A DNA stretch of 64,000 nt from Massariosphaeria phaeospora (lineage: Eukaryota > Ascomycota > Dothideomycetes > Pleosporales): the NCBI GenBank assembly GCA_011032825.1, contig JAADJZ010000013.1, forward strand, positions 1,054,001 through 1,118,000, given 5' to 3'. Shown one piece after another: positions 47,101-57,720 of the stretch. The notes beneath the pieces were generated by a model. That model was not told the DNA's origin, made no database searches, and was given only the letters and a program-made list of their open reading frames with translations. Within the stretch, counting starts at the first letter, position 1. Every line of letters begins with the position of its first letter. The translations under genes and the position numbers were made by a program.

Positions 47101-48079
47101 AAGGCGAGAAGACGAATACAATAATATCAAGGTCATCGGAACTCCCTATGGTTCCACGCATACCCAGCCCGATTTCGCATCCATGGCAAGCGCGAGCTCT
47201 GGCAGGACCATGGTAGAGCCCACTCCCCGCGGCTGGTTCGGGGCTACTAAGCCGGGCACTAATAAACCTCCGTACGACCGACTCAAGGGTCTGCACCAGA
47301 ACAACAGCAGTAGCAACCTGACCGGAGAGATAAGCTCCGTTCTCTTTGGTTCAGATCTAAGTGCTAGGTGCGAGTTTGAGAAACGCGTGATTCCAGCCGT
47401 TGTCAGCCGTTGTATTGAGGAGGTCGAACTGCGAGGTACGGTGAGATCCAGACTCATTTTAGTCCACTACTAACACATTGTCAGGTATGGATGTCGAAGG
47501 TGTATACCGCAAGAGTGGTGCCGCATCTCAAGTTACCCAAGTGCGGAATGGCTTCGAAGCCAACAACGAATACGACATATCCGATCCTGACCTGGATATC
47601 CATGCCGTCACCTCGGCGCTCAAAAACTACTTCCGCAGGCTCCCAGTTCCGCTGATCACATACGACATTTACGATCAGTTTCTCGATGCAGGCCGTAAGT
47701 AACATTCAGACCCAATAAATGACTCATTCTGATCCATCTATAGGCATCGAAGAAAACGACCAAAAGGCGAAGGCAATGCAGCTCGTGATCAGCGATGTGC
47801 CCCGTGCTCATCGTGACTGTCTTCAATTCTTGATTTTCCACTTGTCTCGGGTGATGCAACACGCCACTGACAATCTCGTAAGTGGACCACAAACCTGTCC
47901 GATCGTGCATTCAGCTAACACTTTACGAGATGACTCCTCTTAACCTCGCCGTTGTCTTTGCGCCGACTATCATGCGGCCCATGGAGCTCCAGCGCGAGTT
48001 GACCGATGTCTCCGCTCAGCGAGTTGCCGTCCAAGGTCTTCTAGAGAACTACAAAACCGTCTTCGGTAACGATGACTAA
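44147..48079 (+). CDS. LIM-domain Rho GTPase-activating protein (Rga-type)
   Basis: Exons 44147-44224, 44281-44311 (31 nt), 44395-44946, 45009-47435, 47485-47694, 47744-47877 and 47930-48079 give 1,193 residues. LIM zinc domains occupy about residues 20-145 (YPCKGCGE; RWHIDCFRCNTCG; CNHCGNKIEDLAILTGDQ; FCANCFRCRNC; FCMACH). A ~500-residue disordered Ser/Pro-rich linker follows, then a coiled coil (about 650-800). The RhoGAP domain (about 997-1190) has the arginine-finger loop GVYRKSG and the NLMTPLNLAVVFAPTIMRP block (two motifs). Rga proteins switch off Cdc42/Rho1 to control polarity and wall synthesis. The 31-nt exon 2 and the split LIM are supported by phase and by restoring the zinc ligands. 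Confidence 0.93.
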
Positions 48080-49656
48080 AGCCGCCGACGCGAGATGCCG
48101 CGTCTTCATCTAATCCTGCTCGCTACTACTGTCTGTTCGACGTTTTAGCTGCGCAATCTATCAACCCACCCAACCTACAACTTTGTAATGCAAAACAGTC
48201 ATTGAAGCTCACTCATATCGTCGGCTATCTATCTATCTACCCAACCATTTTGGAAACTCTTTTTCACATATACCTTTGGTTTGTTTTTTCGACAAAGCGA
48301 AATCTTCAGTTCAGCTCGGTTCTTTTGCAACTGTACAACGGAACGGATCGGAACGGGCAGGACATTTTCGAAAATCATATGCTTGAGACAGAGAGCCTGG
48401 TTTATACCCCCCCCTTGCACCTAAATAGTTTAGTTTAGTTGTTACTCTTGACAGCTCAGATCAGATCAGAGCAGGTTGCGCATCTAATTCGATCGTCGTC
48501 GTCGTCGAGGCTTTGATTGATTGCTTGGCCCCTTGTATATCCCATCCATCCTATCCCATCCCATTCCACTTCGTTTTTTCTCTCTGCTACGAATGTCATG
48601 AATGAAAAAAGATTCCCCCTATATTTTCTCTTCTTACGATCGCTTGGCTGCATAGGACGCCGCACCCACTGATGGTGTTGTGGTGGGGAGGTTTCGTTTC
48701 TTGTATGATATGTGTTTTTCTTTCTTCACTTTCTTGCCGTCGCTTCCCTCCCTCTTCTTGGTGTTGTGTTATGCCGATGTGACTTGCGGAACGACGGTGG
48801 AGGGTGGGTTGGATTGCGGAAGTGCATCTGGGTCTGGGTCTGCATCCGGGTCTACGATGCTGCGTCATTTATACCCTTGAGGGTTTTCTTTTCTTTTCTT
48901 CCCGTTTATCTATTTCGCTGGGGTGCATTTGTGTGCCTCGTGGTAGTGGTAGGTAGCGTTTTGGTGGGGGTGGGGTGGGGTTGAATCGATTGTGGCTCGG
49001 AGCTGAGCTGAACTGAACTGAACTGAACTGCCTTTTTGCTTCAAGACCATGTTCTGCGTTTGCGGTTGTGCAATGTGTGTGTAAGTGTGGATGCAGTGAG
49101 GTGGATTGCTGGGTTGTTCGTTTGTGTGATGAGCGCTTTGTTCTGCTCTGTTCTGTTTATTTACAGCTTGTACTTCAGGCCAACCAACCAGCCAACCCTA
49201 CAAACCCTCGCCCTCGCCCTCTCTCTCCACTCCGTCCCTACCTCCGTCCTTCTGGAACTCTTCAGAGGGAAAATCTCACCTCATTCAAAATTCCGAATTC
49301 CGAATCTGCCTTTTGTTTGTGCTTTTGTGCCGGGACATGGAATGAAGATGCTAACGTTACACCTTTTTCAACACCTTGAAAGTTAACCTTTGTGAGACTA
49401 CTATTAATGACATTCGATATTGTAGGGAATTTTTAGCTGCCCAGATGGTCGGTAAAGGTAAGGTAACCAAATTAGGCTAGCGCCACCGCGTGCTACCTTA
49501 GTTGAGCAACCACGACACTCTTACTCCACTATATCCCCATTACGTCGCCGCCCTCAACCTCTCAGTCAACAATTTCCTATCTCCAAGTGCAAAGCTTGTC
49601 ATCAGCACAGCTCACCCCTAGTCCCACCAACGTGTTTGAAAGAACCATCAACTACC
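48080..49656. other. 1.6-kb low-complexity spacer
   Basis: No gene was recognised. It has T-rich tracts just after the RhoGAP stop and an AACTG pentamer array at 49003-49031. Confidence 0.55.
49003..49031. repeat. AGCTG/AACTG pentamer array
   Basis: Two copies of GAGCT-type units running directly into four copies of GAACT. This shows the two pentamers are variants of one array. Confidence 0.75.
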
Positions 49657-50945
49657 ATGTCCGGCCGGGGGCCCTACAGGTTCCCCGGGCCCAGTTGGGG
49701 GCGCCGGCCCCCACAAACCAGATCTGATAAAGTCAAAGAAGCTATGATCAATGGCGTGCTATACGTAAGCCTCTTTACCATTGCCAGTGTCTTGGTAGTG
49801 GTCACCTCCCCTATCCTTGTCCCGCTTTTGGTCTGGGAGGCGGGCGACAGTATCAAGGAATGTGTGGTCGGACAACGCGGTGCGTGCAAAGCTCGCAAGA
49901 AGACTCGTGGGCTGCAACAACAGCGCGAACGGGAGCGTCTGCAGCCCGAGATCAAGAGCAGAGAGCGGGCGCTCACTCGGACGGGCATACGGGTCGGTGA
50001 AGCGGCGGGAAATAGTGGAAGTGTCCCGATGCGGATGAAGTCGCAGGCTCAGTGTCGGCTCCTCGCATTGCCGTCTGAGCTGCGTAACCAGATCTACGAA
50101 GAGGTTATTGGCAAGGAGGAAATACACGTCATTCTTCTGGACGGCAAACTCTGCTCGTTTCGGTGTCGGCATCCCGAGTTTCACACGCGTCGCTATGGAC
50201 CTGAGCATTGCTGGGTTTCGAGCTTCGACGAGAACAAGAGGTTTCTGCACCGTCACAAGTACCATAACCCTGGAATTGAGGTTATCCCGTTTCTCCAGAG
50301 CTGTCGGCGAATGTAAGTATTCGCATCATTTCTTCCCCTCTACCACCACAACACATCATCTAGAGCAACAAGATACTGACCCTCCCCTCTAGCTACAACG
50401 AAACCATCACCCTTCTCTACGCAGCTCCAACTTTCCTCCTCCACGACGCCCCCTCCATCCTCGCCTTCACCTCGACCATCCTCCCCAAACGCTTCGCCTC
50501 GATCCGCCACCTCCACATCGACACGCGCCACCGCGCAACCGACTGGCCCCTAACCTGGTCCTTCATCGGCGACTTCACCTACCGCAGCCTGCACGCGCTC
50601 TCGCTCCCAGTCCTCAACCCCATCCCCAGCTCGCTCCCGTTCGGACCCTCACTCCGCTTATCGACGCCCCTCGGCCCGTGGTACCACGTCTGCTACGTGC
50701 TGCGCAAGATGCGTGGGCTGCGGGTGCTGCAGATGGATCTGGAGTGGGATACGCTGTGGAACACGTGGGATGACCAGCTTGCGCGGTACAAGCCCGAGCG
50801 CTGTGTTTTGGGTCCGCTGATAGGAAATGTGAGGCCCAGTTTGACCGAATACGAAGTGCGGTTCACGTTTCTGCCAGATGACCTGCTGTACTGGACTCGG
50901 CGGCCGTTCGTGAGTGTGGAAGAGAACGATATCTGGGAGGAATAA
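49657..50945 (+). CDS. DUF7730-like fungal protein with N-terminal membrane segment
   Basis: Exons 49657-50312 and 50393-50945 give 402 residues. The start is the ATG of MSGRGPYRF. The codons before it lack an ATG. A hydrophobic segment at about residues 34-60 (LYVSLFTIASVLVVV...) is followed by a basic, Gln/Arg-rich stretch. The rest carries signatures of the large fungal DUF7730 family: LLALPSELRNQIYEEV, then FLQSCRRIYNETITLLY across the intron junction, and a Trp-rich end. The family is expanded in filamentous ascomycetes and has no established function. The F-box-like LPxELRNxIY helix suggests protein binding. The membrane segment is not typical of the family. Confidence 0.8.
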
Positions 50946-51976
50946 CAAGATCGGGTACGGTTATGCGAATTCGGACTTCTTGCTGGTGGTCGGTTTTGGT
51001 GGAGTTCGGCGATGGCGCACGACCGATTGCGCATGGAGAGTTTGTCTGCACAATCAAACGGGATGCAGATTGAAGACTTCGGCGATACCCCCACTCCAGA
51101 CTTAGTACTGGTTTCGACGTCAACATCTTACAAAATCGGCTCCCGAGCGCTGTACCTGAGAAGAATCGCCTTTCAAGGCTTACAGTTTGGATATGCACTC
51201 CAGGTGCCTCATTCCCGGAAAGGCTAAACCATGCGCGCGACGGCGGTACACACTGAAGGTCTTACCTCTTGTGGTGCTATGACAGCCTTGCACCGTCGCG
51301 CTCAGCTTCTGAACCTCGATATTTCTGCACATACGGACTTGTTTTTAGCGTTTTTTTCTTCATGATATATTTACCTACGTTTGCGGTGGTTGCGGCAGTC
51401 TGGCCAGTCGCAGGCTGAAGCGGGTCTGCAAAGCGTACATGTACCATTCCAGAAATTCACGTACAATTGCCACTGCAAGAAGCGCAGTATTTAGCAGACA
51501 TGGAGCAGATAGTATCCAGCGTGCGTCCGTCCCCGCAAGTCTTTCCCATCAATGCAATGCAGTGACGTGCCATATTCGATGGAAAGAAGCAGATAAGACG
51601 GAGAAGAAAGGATATTAAAACTTATCATTGGTGTCAGTAAGTGTGATGTGAGGCATGAGCAAAAAAAACCCGAGTCCCTTGGCCCCCGCTAAATGCATGC
51701 CATGCCATGCCATGTCAAAATGCCCTCCATGCCAAATCCGTTTGACCCGACCTGACCGACCGCCCGACTTTCATCCATCGCGTCGAATACCTTGCTATTT
51801 ATTGATCTGGACACCCACCCCTGGGGCCGGCACGTCGCGGACTCCCTCTTGAACCAAACCAGATCAAGAAATGCCATGGCGAATCAATTATGCTTGAGCC
51901 GTGAAACCAACCGGAACCGGGACCGAACCGAACTGAACTGAAGTGAAGTGAACTGGAAGCGTGTAACCACAACCCT
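50946..51976. other. Convergent spacer
   Basis: About 1 kb with no recognised gene. It has a CCATG pentamer run near 51695-51715 and an AACTG/AAGTG array at 51921-51956. Confidence 0.5.
51921..51956. repeat. AACCG/AACTG/AAGTG pentamer array
   Basis: Tandem 5-bp units with single-base variants, just downstream of the secreted protein gene. Confidence 0.75.
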
Positions 51977-52505
51977 CTAAACCTTCTTACAGATAACACT
52001 CCGTATCTTCCCATCGAACTCCTGACACAGCGTCTTGTGCTCGACTTTCTTCTTCTTGTCGCCCACGACGAAGGAGTCGGTGTAGTAGTCTGCAATCGGC
52101 GGGCAATTTTTTTCCCTGTAGAGAAGAAAGAACACAGTTAGCGATGGCTCAGCATACATATACACGACCACACTTCCACACCCGCACGAACACACACATC
52201 GCCAGTTCCACAAACAAAAAAAGCACTTACCGGTAAAACGTGCACACAACCCCCTTATCCACGCGCAGACTGTGCACCTGCATGTCCCAGTTGCCGCCGA
52301 ACCCTTGGTCGAGATCGAAGCACTGGCCCACGGCGGCGATGGCGAACGATTCGCCGGCTAGGTACTGGCGCTTGAAGAGCGTGGTGCCGCACGTGGAGGA
52401 GGTGGTGGTCATTTCGTCGGCGCGGGCGGAGAGGTCGGTGGTGAGTGGGACGGCGGCGCTGAGGGCAGAGCCGAGGAGCGCGGCGAGAAGGACGGTGGTG
52501 CGCAT
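51977..52505 (-). CDS. Small secreted six-cysteine protein
   Basis: Exons 52231-52505 and 51977-52115 give 137 residues. The N terminus MRTTVLLAALLGSALSA is a strong signal peptide. The mature part begins AVPLTTDLSARAD and has a Lys-Arg pair (LFKRQY, possible Kex2 site). Six cysteines are spread through the rest (SSTCG, VGQCF, VVCTF, KNCPP, TLCQE, VICKK), so three disulfides are possible. It ends with a basic VICKKV. No family was recognised. Length, signal and cysteine content fit the class of fungal small secreted proteins, candidate effectors or surface proteins. The TATATA at about 120 bp upstream and neighbouring transposon are consistent with, but do not prove, an accessory gene. Confidence 0.75.
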
Positions 52506-53443
52506 TTTGGATGGGGGTGGGAGAGTGTAGGTGGTGGTGGTCGTGAGGTGGATGGAGGTTGGGAGGTTGCGCGGCGGCGATGGTAAGTAGATAGACGGCA
52601 GAGCAGAGCAAGAGCAGGAATACGGACTATATATTAGAGCTGCTCCAGCTGCATACCATGCAGGTACCACCGAGCCGAGCCGACCGCAACCAGAGCCAAC
52701 CCGAGTGCGGTATCCAGAGTGCCAGGAAGGAACCCAACACGACGTGGAATCGGGCCTGCAATCAGATGCGCGCGTTGAGTTGGTACCAGCGCGGGCCGAG
52801 GCCTAGGCGGGGGCTAGAGCTAGTTGCTAGTCTATGGGTATTCACTGTTAACCCATGTACCTAGCTAGCTAGCTACATGGCACATGCTTTCCACATGTCT
52901 GGGTACAGTACGGCGACGGCCGCTCTTACTATTGTAGAGCACACCTTCCTGAGTTCCGTCTGTCTACTACAATAGCACAACGCGTAACAGTACCGCAAAA
53001 CGCCTCTCTCTCTCCCCCTCCCCCTTCTGTTCCTCTCTGCCACTTCACAACCCTTCCTTCCCCCCCTAGGGCGAGCAAAACAAAAAACAACCCCAAACAA
53101 GCCACGACAAGCCCCCCCAGCCCTCAAAGCGGAAGGAGTGAACCGCAGACGTTGCACCCCCGGACCGTGATTGGTCCGCCGAGGTCAGCGACTTGCCTGA
53201 TGCGGTCTAGTGCAACCAGGGATGGCCCGGGGGTGGGAAATTATATTCTGTTGGGTAATATACACGCATGCATGCATGCGTGCATGGTTCGGGAATGCAG
53301 TAGGTAGGTAGACAGGAAGGAATTGCTAGGGGAGACGTTTGTTTTTCTTCTGCGGTTGAGGTTGGAGTGGAGTGGAGGGGACTCTCGTACACTCGTAGCT
53401 AGCTAGGGCGACCTACAATTACACAGCCAAAAGAAAACGTATA
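52506..53443. other. Spacer before the transposon
   Basis: About 940 bp with no gene recognised. It contains the secreted protein promoter, CTAG and GCAT short repeats (52860-52876, 53266-53286). Confidence 0.5.
52628..52633 (-). promoter_or_regulatory. TATA-like element of the secreted protein gene
   Basis: TATATA about 123 bp upstream of the start codon at 52505 on the coding strand. Confidence 0.35.
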
Positions 53444-53534
53444 ACGTGATCCACCATCGAGCGAGTCACACCATCGAGCGAGTCACACCATCGAGCGAGT
53501 CACCCTACCAAAATCGTACTGTGAGCAACAGTAC
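53444..53534 (+). repeat. Left terminal inverted repeat with three internal 17-18 bp repeats
   Basis: Begins ACGTGATCC after a TA. It contains three tandem copies of CCATCGAGCGAGTCAC-type units, then a unique 30-bp end. It matches the right end in inverse orientation with three mismatches. Confidence 0.9.
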
Positions 53535-53794
53535 ACATCATGATTCTACTGTACCAACTAGGATTATACTAGATTAACTAGTATTATTCAGTATCAGAAC
53601 TATTAGAAGCAACTACTCAACAGGTTCGCGCATTATGCCCTGTTTTGCCGCAGCGTCTAGGTACAGCGTCGTTGTCGTGGTGCTACACCTGCTGCACTAT
53701 CACCACTTAACCCCTCCGCAACTGTTTCCTGCTCACTACTACCTTTCTTAACAGCTAACTTGGCCCCAGCCTCTATTGTAAGCGTACTTTTTTT

Positions 53795-54337
53795 CTAGAT
53801 GTACTTTTGTTTACGACTTTTACACTTAGTTGCAGCCTCAACAGTAGTGCGAAGCTGGGCAATCTCATCAACTATCAATGCGTGTTTGTAGGCTACTACC
53901 AACGCGCCTTTCTTAAGCTTCCGCAGCGACTTAACAATAGAAGTTGGTAATAAGTTGACGCGCGACCTAACTCTACTTCGAATAAGAGTAGATTGAGCCT
54001 CAAACTCGCGCGCGTTGCTTGGTGTTTGCGACTCCCAGACAGTAAGTTGCTGAGGCAGCTGGTCAGGTGTACGGAAACGCACATCAAGCCTTGATATCAC
54101 AGCATCTAGGTTGTGTGGAACAAGCCTAGCACTTTTAAAGGCTCTTTTAATGCCCTTCACTGTAAACGTCTTAAGATAGGCTGTTTTGAACGCAGTAAAG
54201 AAGTCTAGTTTGGCGATGTAGGTAACAGACCTGCGCGCCAAGAGCATGATCTCAGTACTATATGCGCGCTTTAACGGCGAAAAGCAGCTCACGTTAAGGG
54301 GCTGCAGCAGGTGCAACGAGTGTAGGAGCATACACAA
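53795..54337 (-). pseudogene. Transposase C-terminal fragment (Fot1/pogo family)
   Basis: The longest intact piece of the transposase, 180 codons. It has the HLLQPL and CFSPLKRAYS motifs that follow the DDE core and a long helical C-terminal tail ending KCKSRKQKYI. Upstream codons in the same frame are interrupted by stops, starting with a TAG immediately before DYCTEHKII. The helix-turn-helix part (54911-55129) lies in a separate frame segment. Confidence 0.85.
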
Positions 54338-54910
54338 GGCGATAATCTTGTGTTCTGTGCAGTAATCCTAGAAAGCGAGCGAGTTATAGCTCTCATAGCC
54401 GTCTAAAATTAGTAGCTTACTGCTCTCTACAGTACGCGACACAGTAGACGCGTCAAAGTGCTTTAACCACGCGATCCTAAGCTCATTATTTGTCTAGCCA
54501 TTCTTACTAACAGTGAGAACCTAGTTGCGAGGTATAGAGTTGTCCTCGTACCACGTAGAGACGTGAATCTTGCTAGCGTAGATAATAAAGAGTGGAATCG
54601 CCTACTTACTAGCGCAGATGCAACTAATAACAGTAACCCACTCGCGATCGCCTGGCTGAACTATCTTAGGTTTCTTACGTCTCTCTGAAGCTGTAATAAC
54701 AAGCTAAGAGCCTATAACGCTTATTATAAAGCTAGATTTATCAAAGTTGTAGGTGTCTTCATCTAGGATGCTATGCTTCTCCTTTACGTTGGCTACAAGC
54801 TTGAACCACGCGTTTATAACCTTAGGATTTTTCTGTTTCTTTCTTTAGTCATCGTAAGATCGAGTCCAACGCGTTCTGAGCTCCTTCTGTCGCTTAATAA
54901 ATCGATCTGG

Positions 54911-55129
54911 CTAGTTGATGCTAACAGGCTTGATCTCTCGGTGGGCGCGCAGGTTGTTGGCTATATCTCGCAGTAGGCCCTTCGACAGTAAGAACCTTCT
55001 TGAATCTAGGTTAAGTATACGCTCTACTATCGCGTCCTCTTCAAGCGGCGTGAGATTCTTGCGGTTGGGCTCGCAATCGCGTCGTGAGGCTCGTCCGCGG
55101 GCTCGATGGTTGAGGGTACCTTGAGGCAC
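54911..55129 (-). pseudogene. Transposase N-terminal helix-turn-helix fragment
   Basis: A 72-codon frame with NRKNLTPLEEDAIVERIL, matching the DNA-binding CENP-B/pogo-type helix-turn-helix of this transposase family. It lies just inside the right inverted repeat and is separated from the catalytic part by stops. Confidence 0.75.
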
Positions 55130-55253
55130 AAGATAGGCGCGCGCAGCAGCTCGTTGGGGAAAAGACGCGTTAGATTCTGTAGCTCTAATAGCAATAGTTA
55201 TTCTAGCTTCGTTACTAGATCATATAGTAGATAGTGGTGGTGGCATGGTGATA

Positions 55254-55344
55254 GTACTGTTGCTCACAGTACGATTTTGGTGGGGTGACTCGCTCGATGG
55301 GGTGGCTCGCTCGATGGTGTGACTCGCTCGATGGTGGATCACGT
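55254..55344 (-). repeat. Right terminal inverted repeat
   Basis: Inverse of the left end, with the same three internal units. The differences from the left copy include two C/T changes, consistent with point-mutation decay. Confidence 0.9.
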
Positions 55345-56140
55345 TATTTGATGAACAAGGGAAACGCACCAGGTCGAGCGCTGCAGAAGGGCCGAAAGTA
55401 GCACCACCTGTGAGAGACAAACATGGCGCCGTCGTAGTTTAGCTGTGTTGTGTTGTGTTGTGTCGTACCTACTTCTACTTGTAGGTAGGTAGGTCGGTAG
55501 ACCAACCACCAGCTCAGCTCAGCTCTCATCGTACGGCAAAACCAACACTAGGAATTCTGACTGCCGAGCACAGATTAGTGGGCGGCGCTTGGCCTCAGAC
55601 TCTCTTTGAGCAAGCGCAATGTGTAGCACGGAAGGCGCGGGCGAAACGTTTTCAGCTGAGCTGAGCTGAGCTGGCAGATAGAAAACAGGAGAAGAATGGA
55701 CGGGAGAGAGAAACATGGGTTGGAACATGTATGTAGGCACTTACTTTAGTGCCTAGTGGGCATGTCGAGCTGTCTCGCTGCGCGACCCAAAGATTGCAGT
55801 GCAGGGCGAGTGAGAGTTAAGGATAGTTCTGAGCAATTTGAGGATACTGGGAAGGAAATAGAGGAGACGGGGCTACACCATAGCCGTATATCGTTAGTAG
55901 ATCAAGAAACGTGAAACTAAGATCTGTTGTATGGCTGATAGCGATGCCCAGAAAGCTCGAGAGTGTGATGAAAAGGCCATCGATCGCCGTCCTCGTGTCG
56001 AAAATGCTAAGCCAGAGGTATCAATACAAAGCCCTGCTCCCGACAAGATAAATCCCCAGATACCCGCTATCTATCATACACCCTACTGTCGCGCCTCTTT
56101 CTATCCCGCCTCGCTCCGCTCCCCTCCGCCCCACCGCTCC
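55345..56140. other. Spacer after the transposon
   Basis: About 800 bp with no gene recognised. AGCTC/AGCTG pentamer arrays lie at 55509-55524 and 55653-55674. Confidence 0.5.
55653..55674. repeat. AGCTG pentamer array
   Basis: Four copies of AGCTG. One more member of the pentamer arrays scattered through the spacers. Confidence 0.7.
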
Positions 56141-57239
56141 TCACAGTCCAAACAGCATGCGCGCCAGTCTCTCGCCACCGTCACCCGCGCCCTCCTTCGG
56201 CTTGTCGTCTTTGGGGCCGATGGGGCTGGTGGATGCGAAGAACAGCACTTTGATGGCAATAGCAAAGCCCGCGTGCAGCGCGACCACGACGATGAGCAGC
56301 ATCTTGGACGTCTTGGCTTCGGTGGTGCTGAGAATCGGGTAGAGGTTGCGCAGGAGGAAGAAGGCCGAGGCGGCGAAGCCGACGGCTACGAAGACGAAGT
56401 TGAGGACTGGGAGGCGCGGTGTTAGCTTCGAGGTACATAGATGGGAATACCGTGATGAGAATGCCAGAGAAAGTGGAGTGGTGGGACGGACGAGGGAGTG
56501 ACTTACGTGAAATCGGACTCCAGCTAATCAACGCAACCGGAATCCAGATCAAATTCGCATACCCATACAAACACCCACACTCCAGCAAATTCGCACTCTC
56601 ACTCCCAAACCACTTCAGCGCGCCCCACAGCGCCACCGGCACCACCACCGTATACCCATACACCATGCCCGCGCCCCCGCTCAACAGCTTAAAGTCATAC
56701 GCAAAGTGGTCTTTCCCCTCGTGCGCCAGGTACTGGTTGATGGTGCCCGTGAGAAACAGGATCACGACGACGGTCGTCGCGATCCACACCGGCCCGTACA
56801 GGTCCGGGTTGCCTTCGAGCACGTCGAGGAAGTTCTGGCGCGGGTAGATGGTGGCGGTGCAGCGGCGCAGCACTTCGTGCGTGTCGACGTCGAAGGCTTG
56901 CGCGTAGAAGGCCAGGCTCCAGAGGTAGTGTTTGCGCGAGGGGGAGGTGGCGGGCGCGGGGAGGAACGACGAGTTGGCGTCGGGCTGGATTTTGTTGCGC
57001 GAGGTGGGGGTCGTGTCGAAGTCTGCGTGGGCGGTTTAGCTATGTATCAATTTACATGGTGGGATGCGCCGTTGGAGAGCTTACTGGAGCTGTGGAATTC
57101 GAGGTCTTCTTGCAGGTCGGTGTGGCCTAGGTCGCCCTGGGATTGTGAGCTGCGCGGTCTGGGACTCAGCACTGGATTGGGGGCTTGTTCGTACTTCTTG
57201 GTCGACGTCCACGACGACGTCGTATCCTCTGTTTGACAT
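56141..57239 (-). CDS. YIP5: Yip1-domain membrane protein (YIPF1/2, Yip5-like)
   Basis: Exons 57195-57239 (MSNRGYDVVVDVDQE), 57085-57136, 56507-57022 and 56141-56406 give 292 residues. A cytosolic acidic N terminus (~100 residues) precedes the Yip1 core with five hydrophobic segments: FLDVLEGNPDLYGPVWIATT leading into helix 1, then the YDFKLLSGGAGMVYGYTVVVP block, CGCLYGYANLIWIPVALISW, FVFVAVGFAASAFFLL and MLLIVVVALHAGFAIAIKVLFF. NPDLYGPVWI and the YGY motifs mark the YIPF1/YIPF2 subgroup. Yip proteins bind Rab GTPases in Golgi and ER-Golgi vesicle traffic. The two short N-terminal exons are supported by phase. The exact yeast counterpart (Yip5 rather than Yip4) is the less certain part. Confidence 0.88.
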
Positions 57240-57720
57240 GGTGTGAGTTGTGATTTGCAGGTGTCGTGAGCTTCGCTGGAGCTTCTGCGGACAGATTGCG
57301 CCGATGTCGTAAGGCGCGATGATACGGAGCGGCGAATCTATTCGGAGAAAGAGGCCCCTGATTGGCTACAATGATTGAAGCAACACTGTTTACTGCACTG
57401 GTATACTCACGAAGAGCGGTAGATATATTCGGTATTCGAATGAATTATGGTTACATTCGCTATTAGCTGCGTGAAATACTATGGTTACAGAGTTGATTCT
57501 CAGAGCTGCCGTGCTACTATCTACAGCGATGGGGATGTCTGTGTCAAAGATGCACTCTGCACCTCCTATCCTGATCTATTCGGTTGAAACAATTCCTGTC
57601 CGCCTCCCCTTAGTGATAACCGTCAGTTCAGCTCTGCATGTCCCCATATTTCTACACAGAAAACACGCTGCCTTTCAGAATAGCCACTTTGTCCAGATTG
57701 AACAATCAATCTCATGCTCG
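57240..57720. other. Spacer Yip gene / next gene
   Basis: About 480 bp. It holds the Yip gene promoter and the 3' side of the next minus-strand gene. No gene was recognised. Confidence 0.5.

Larger units (their letters stand above)
53444..55344 (-). mobile_element. Degenerate Fot1/pogo-type DNA transposon (Tc1-mariner superfamily)
   Basis: A 1,901-bp element bounded by 91-bp terminal inverted repeats (53444-53534 and 55254-55344, 3 mismatches) and a TA duplication (53442-53443, 55345-55346), the target typical of this superfamily. The transposase lies on the minus strand in pieces. An N-terminal helix-turn-helix region is near 54911-55129. A catalytic-core fragment with LLILDGYESYNSLAF is broken by a TAG. 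A C-terminal block follows (HLLQPLNVSCFSPLKRAYS; SARLVPHNLDAVISRLDV). Stops of CAG-to-TAG type and AT-rich sequence suggest repeat-induced point mutation. It is non-autonomous now. Confidence 0.9.
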
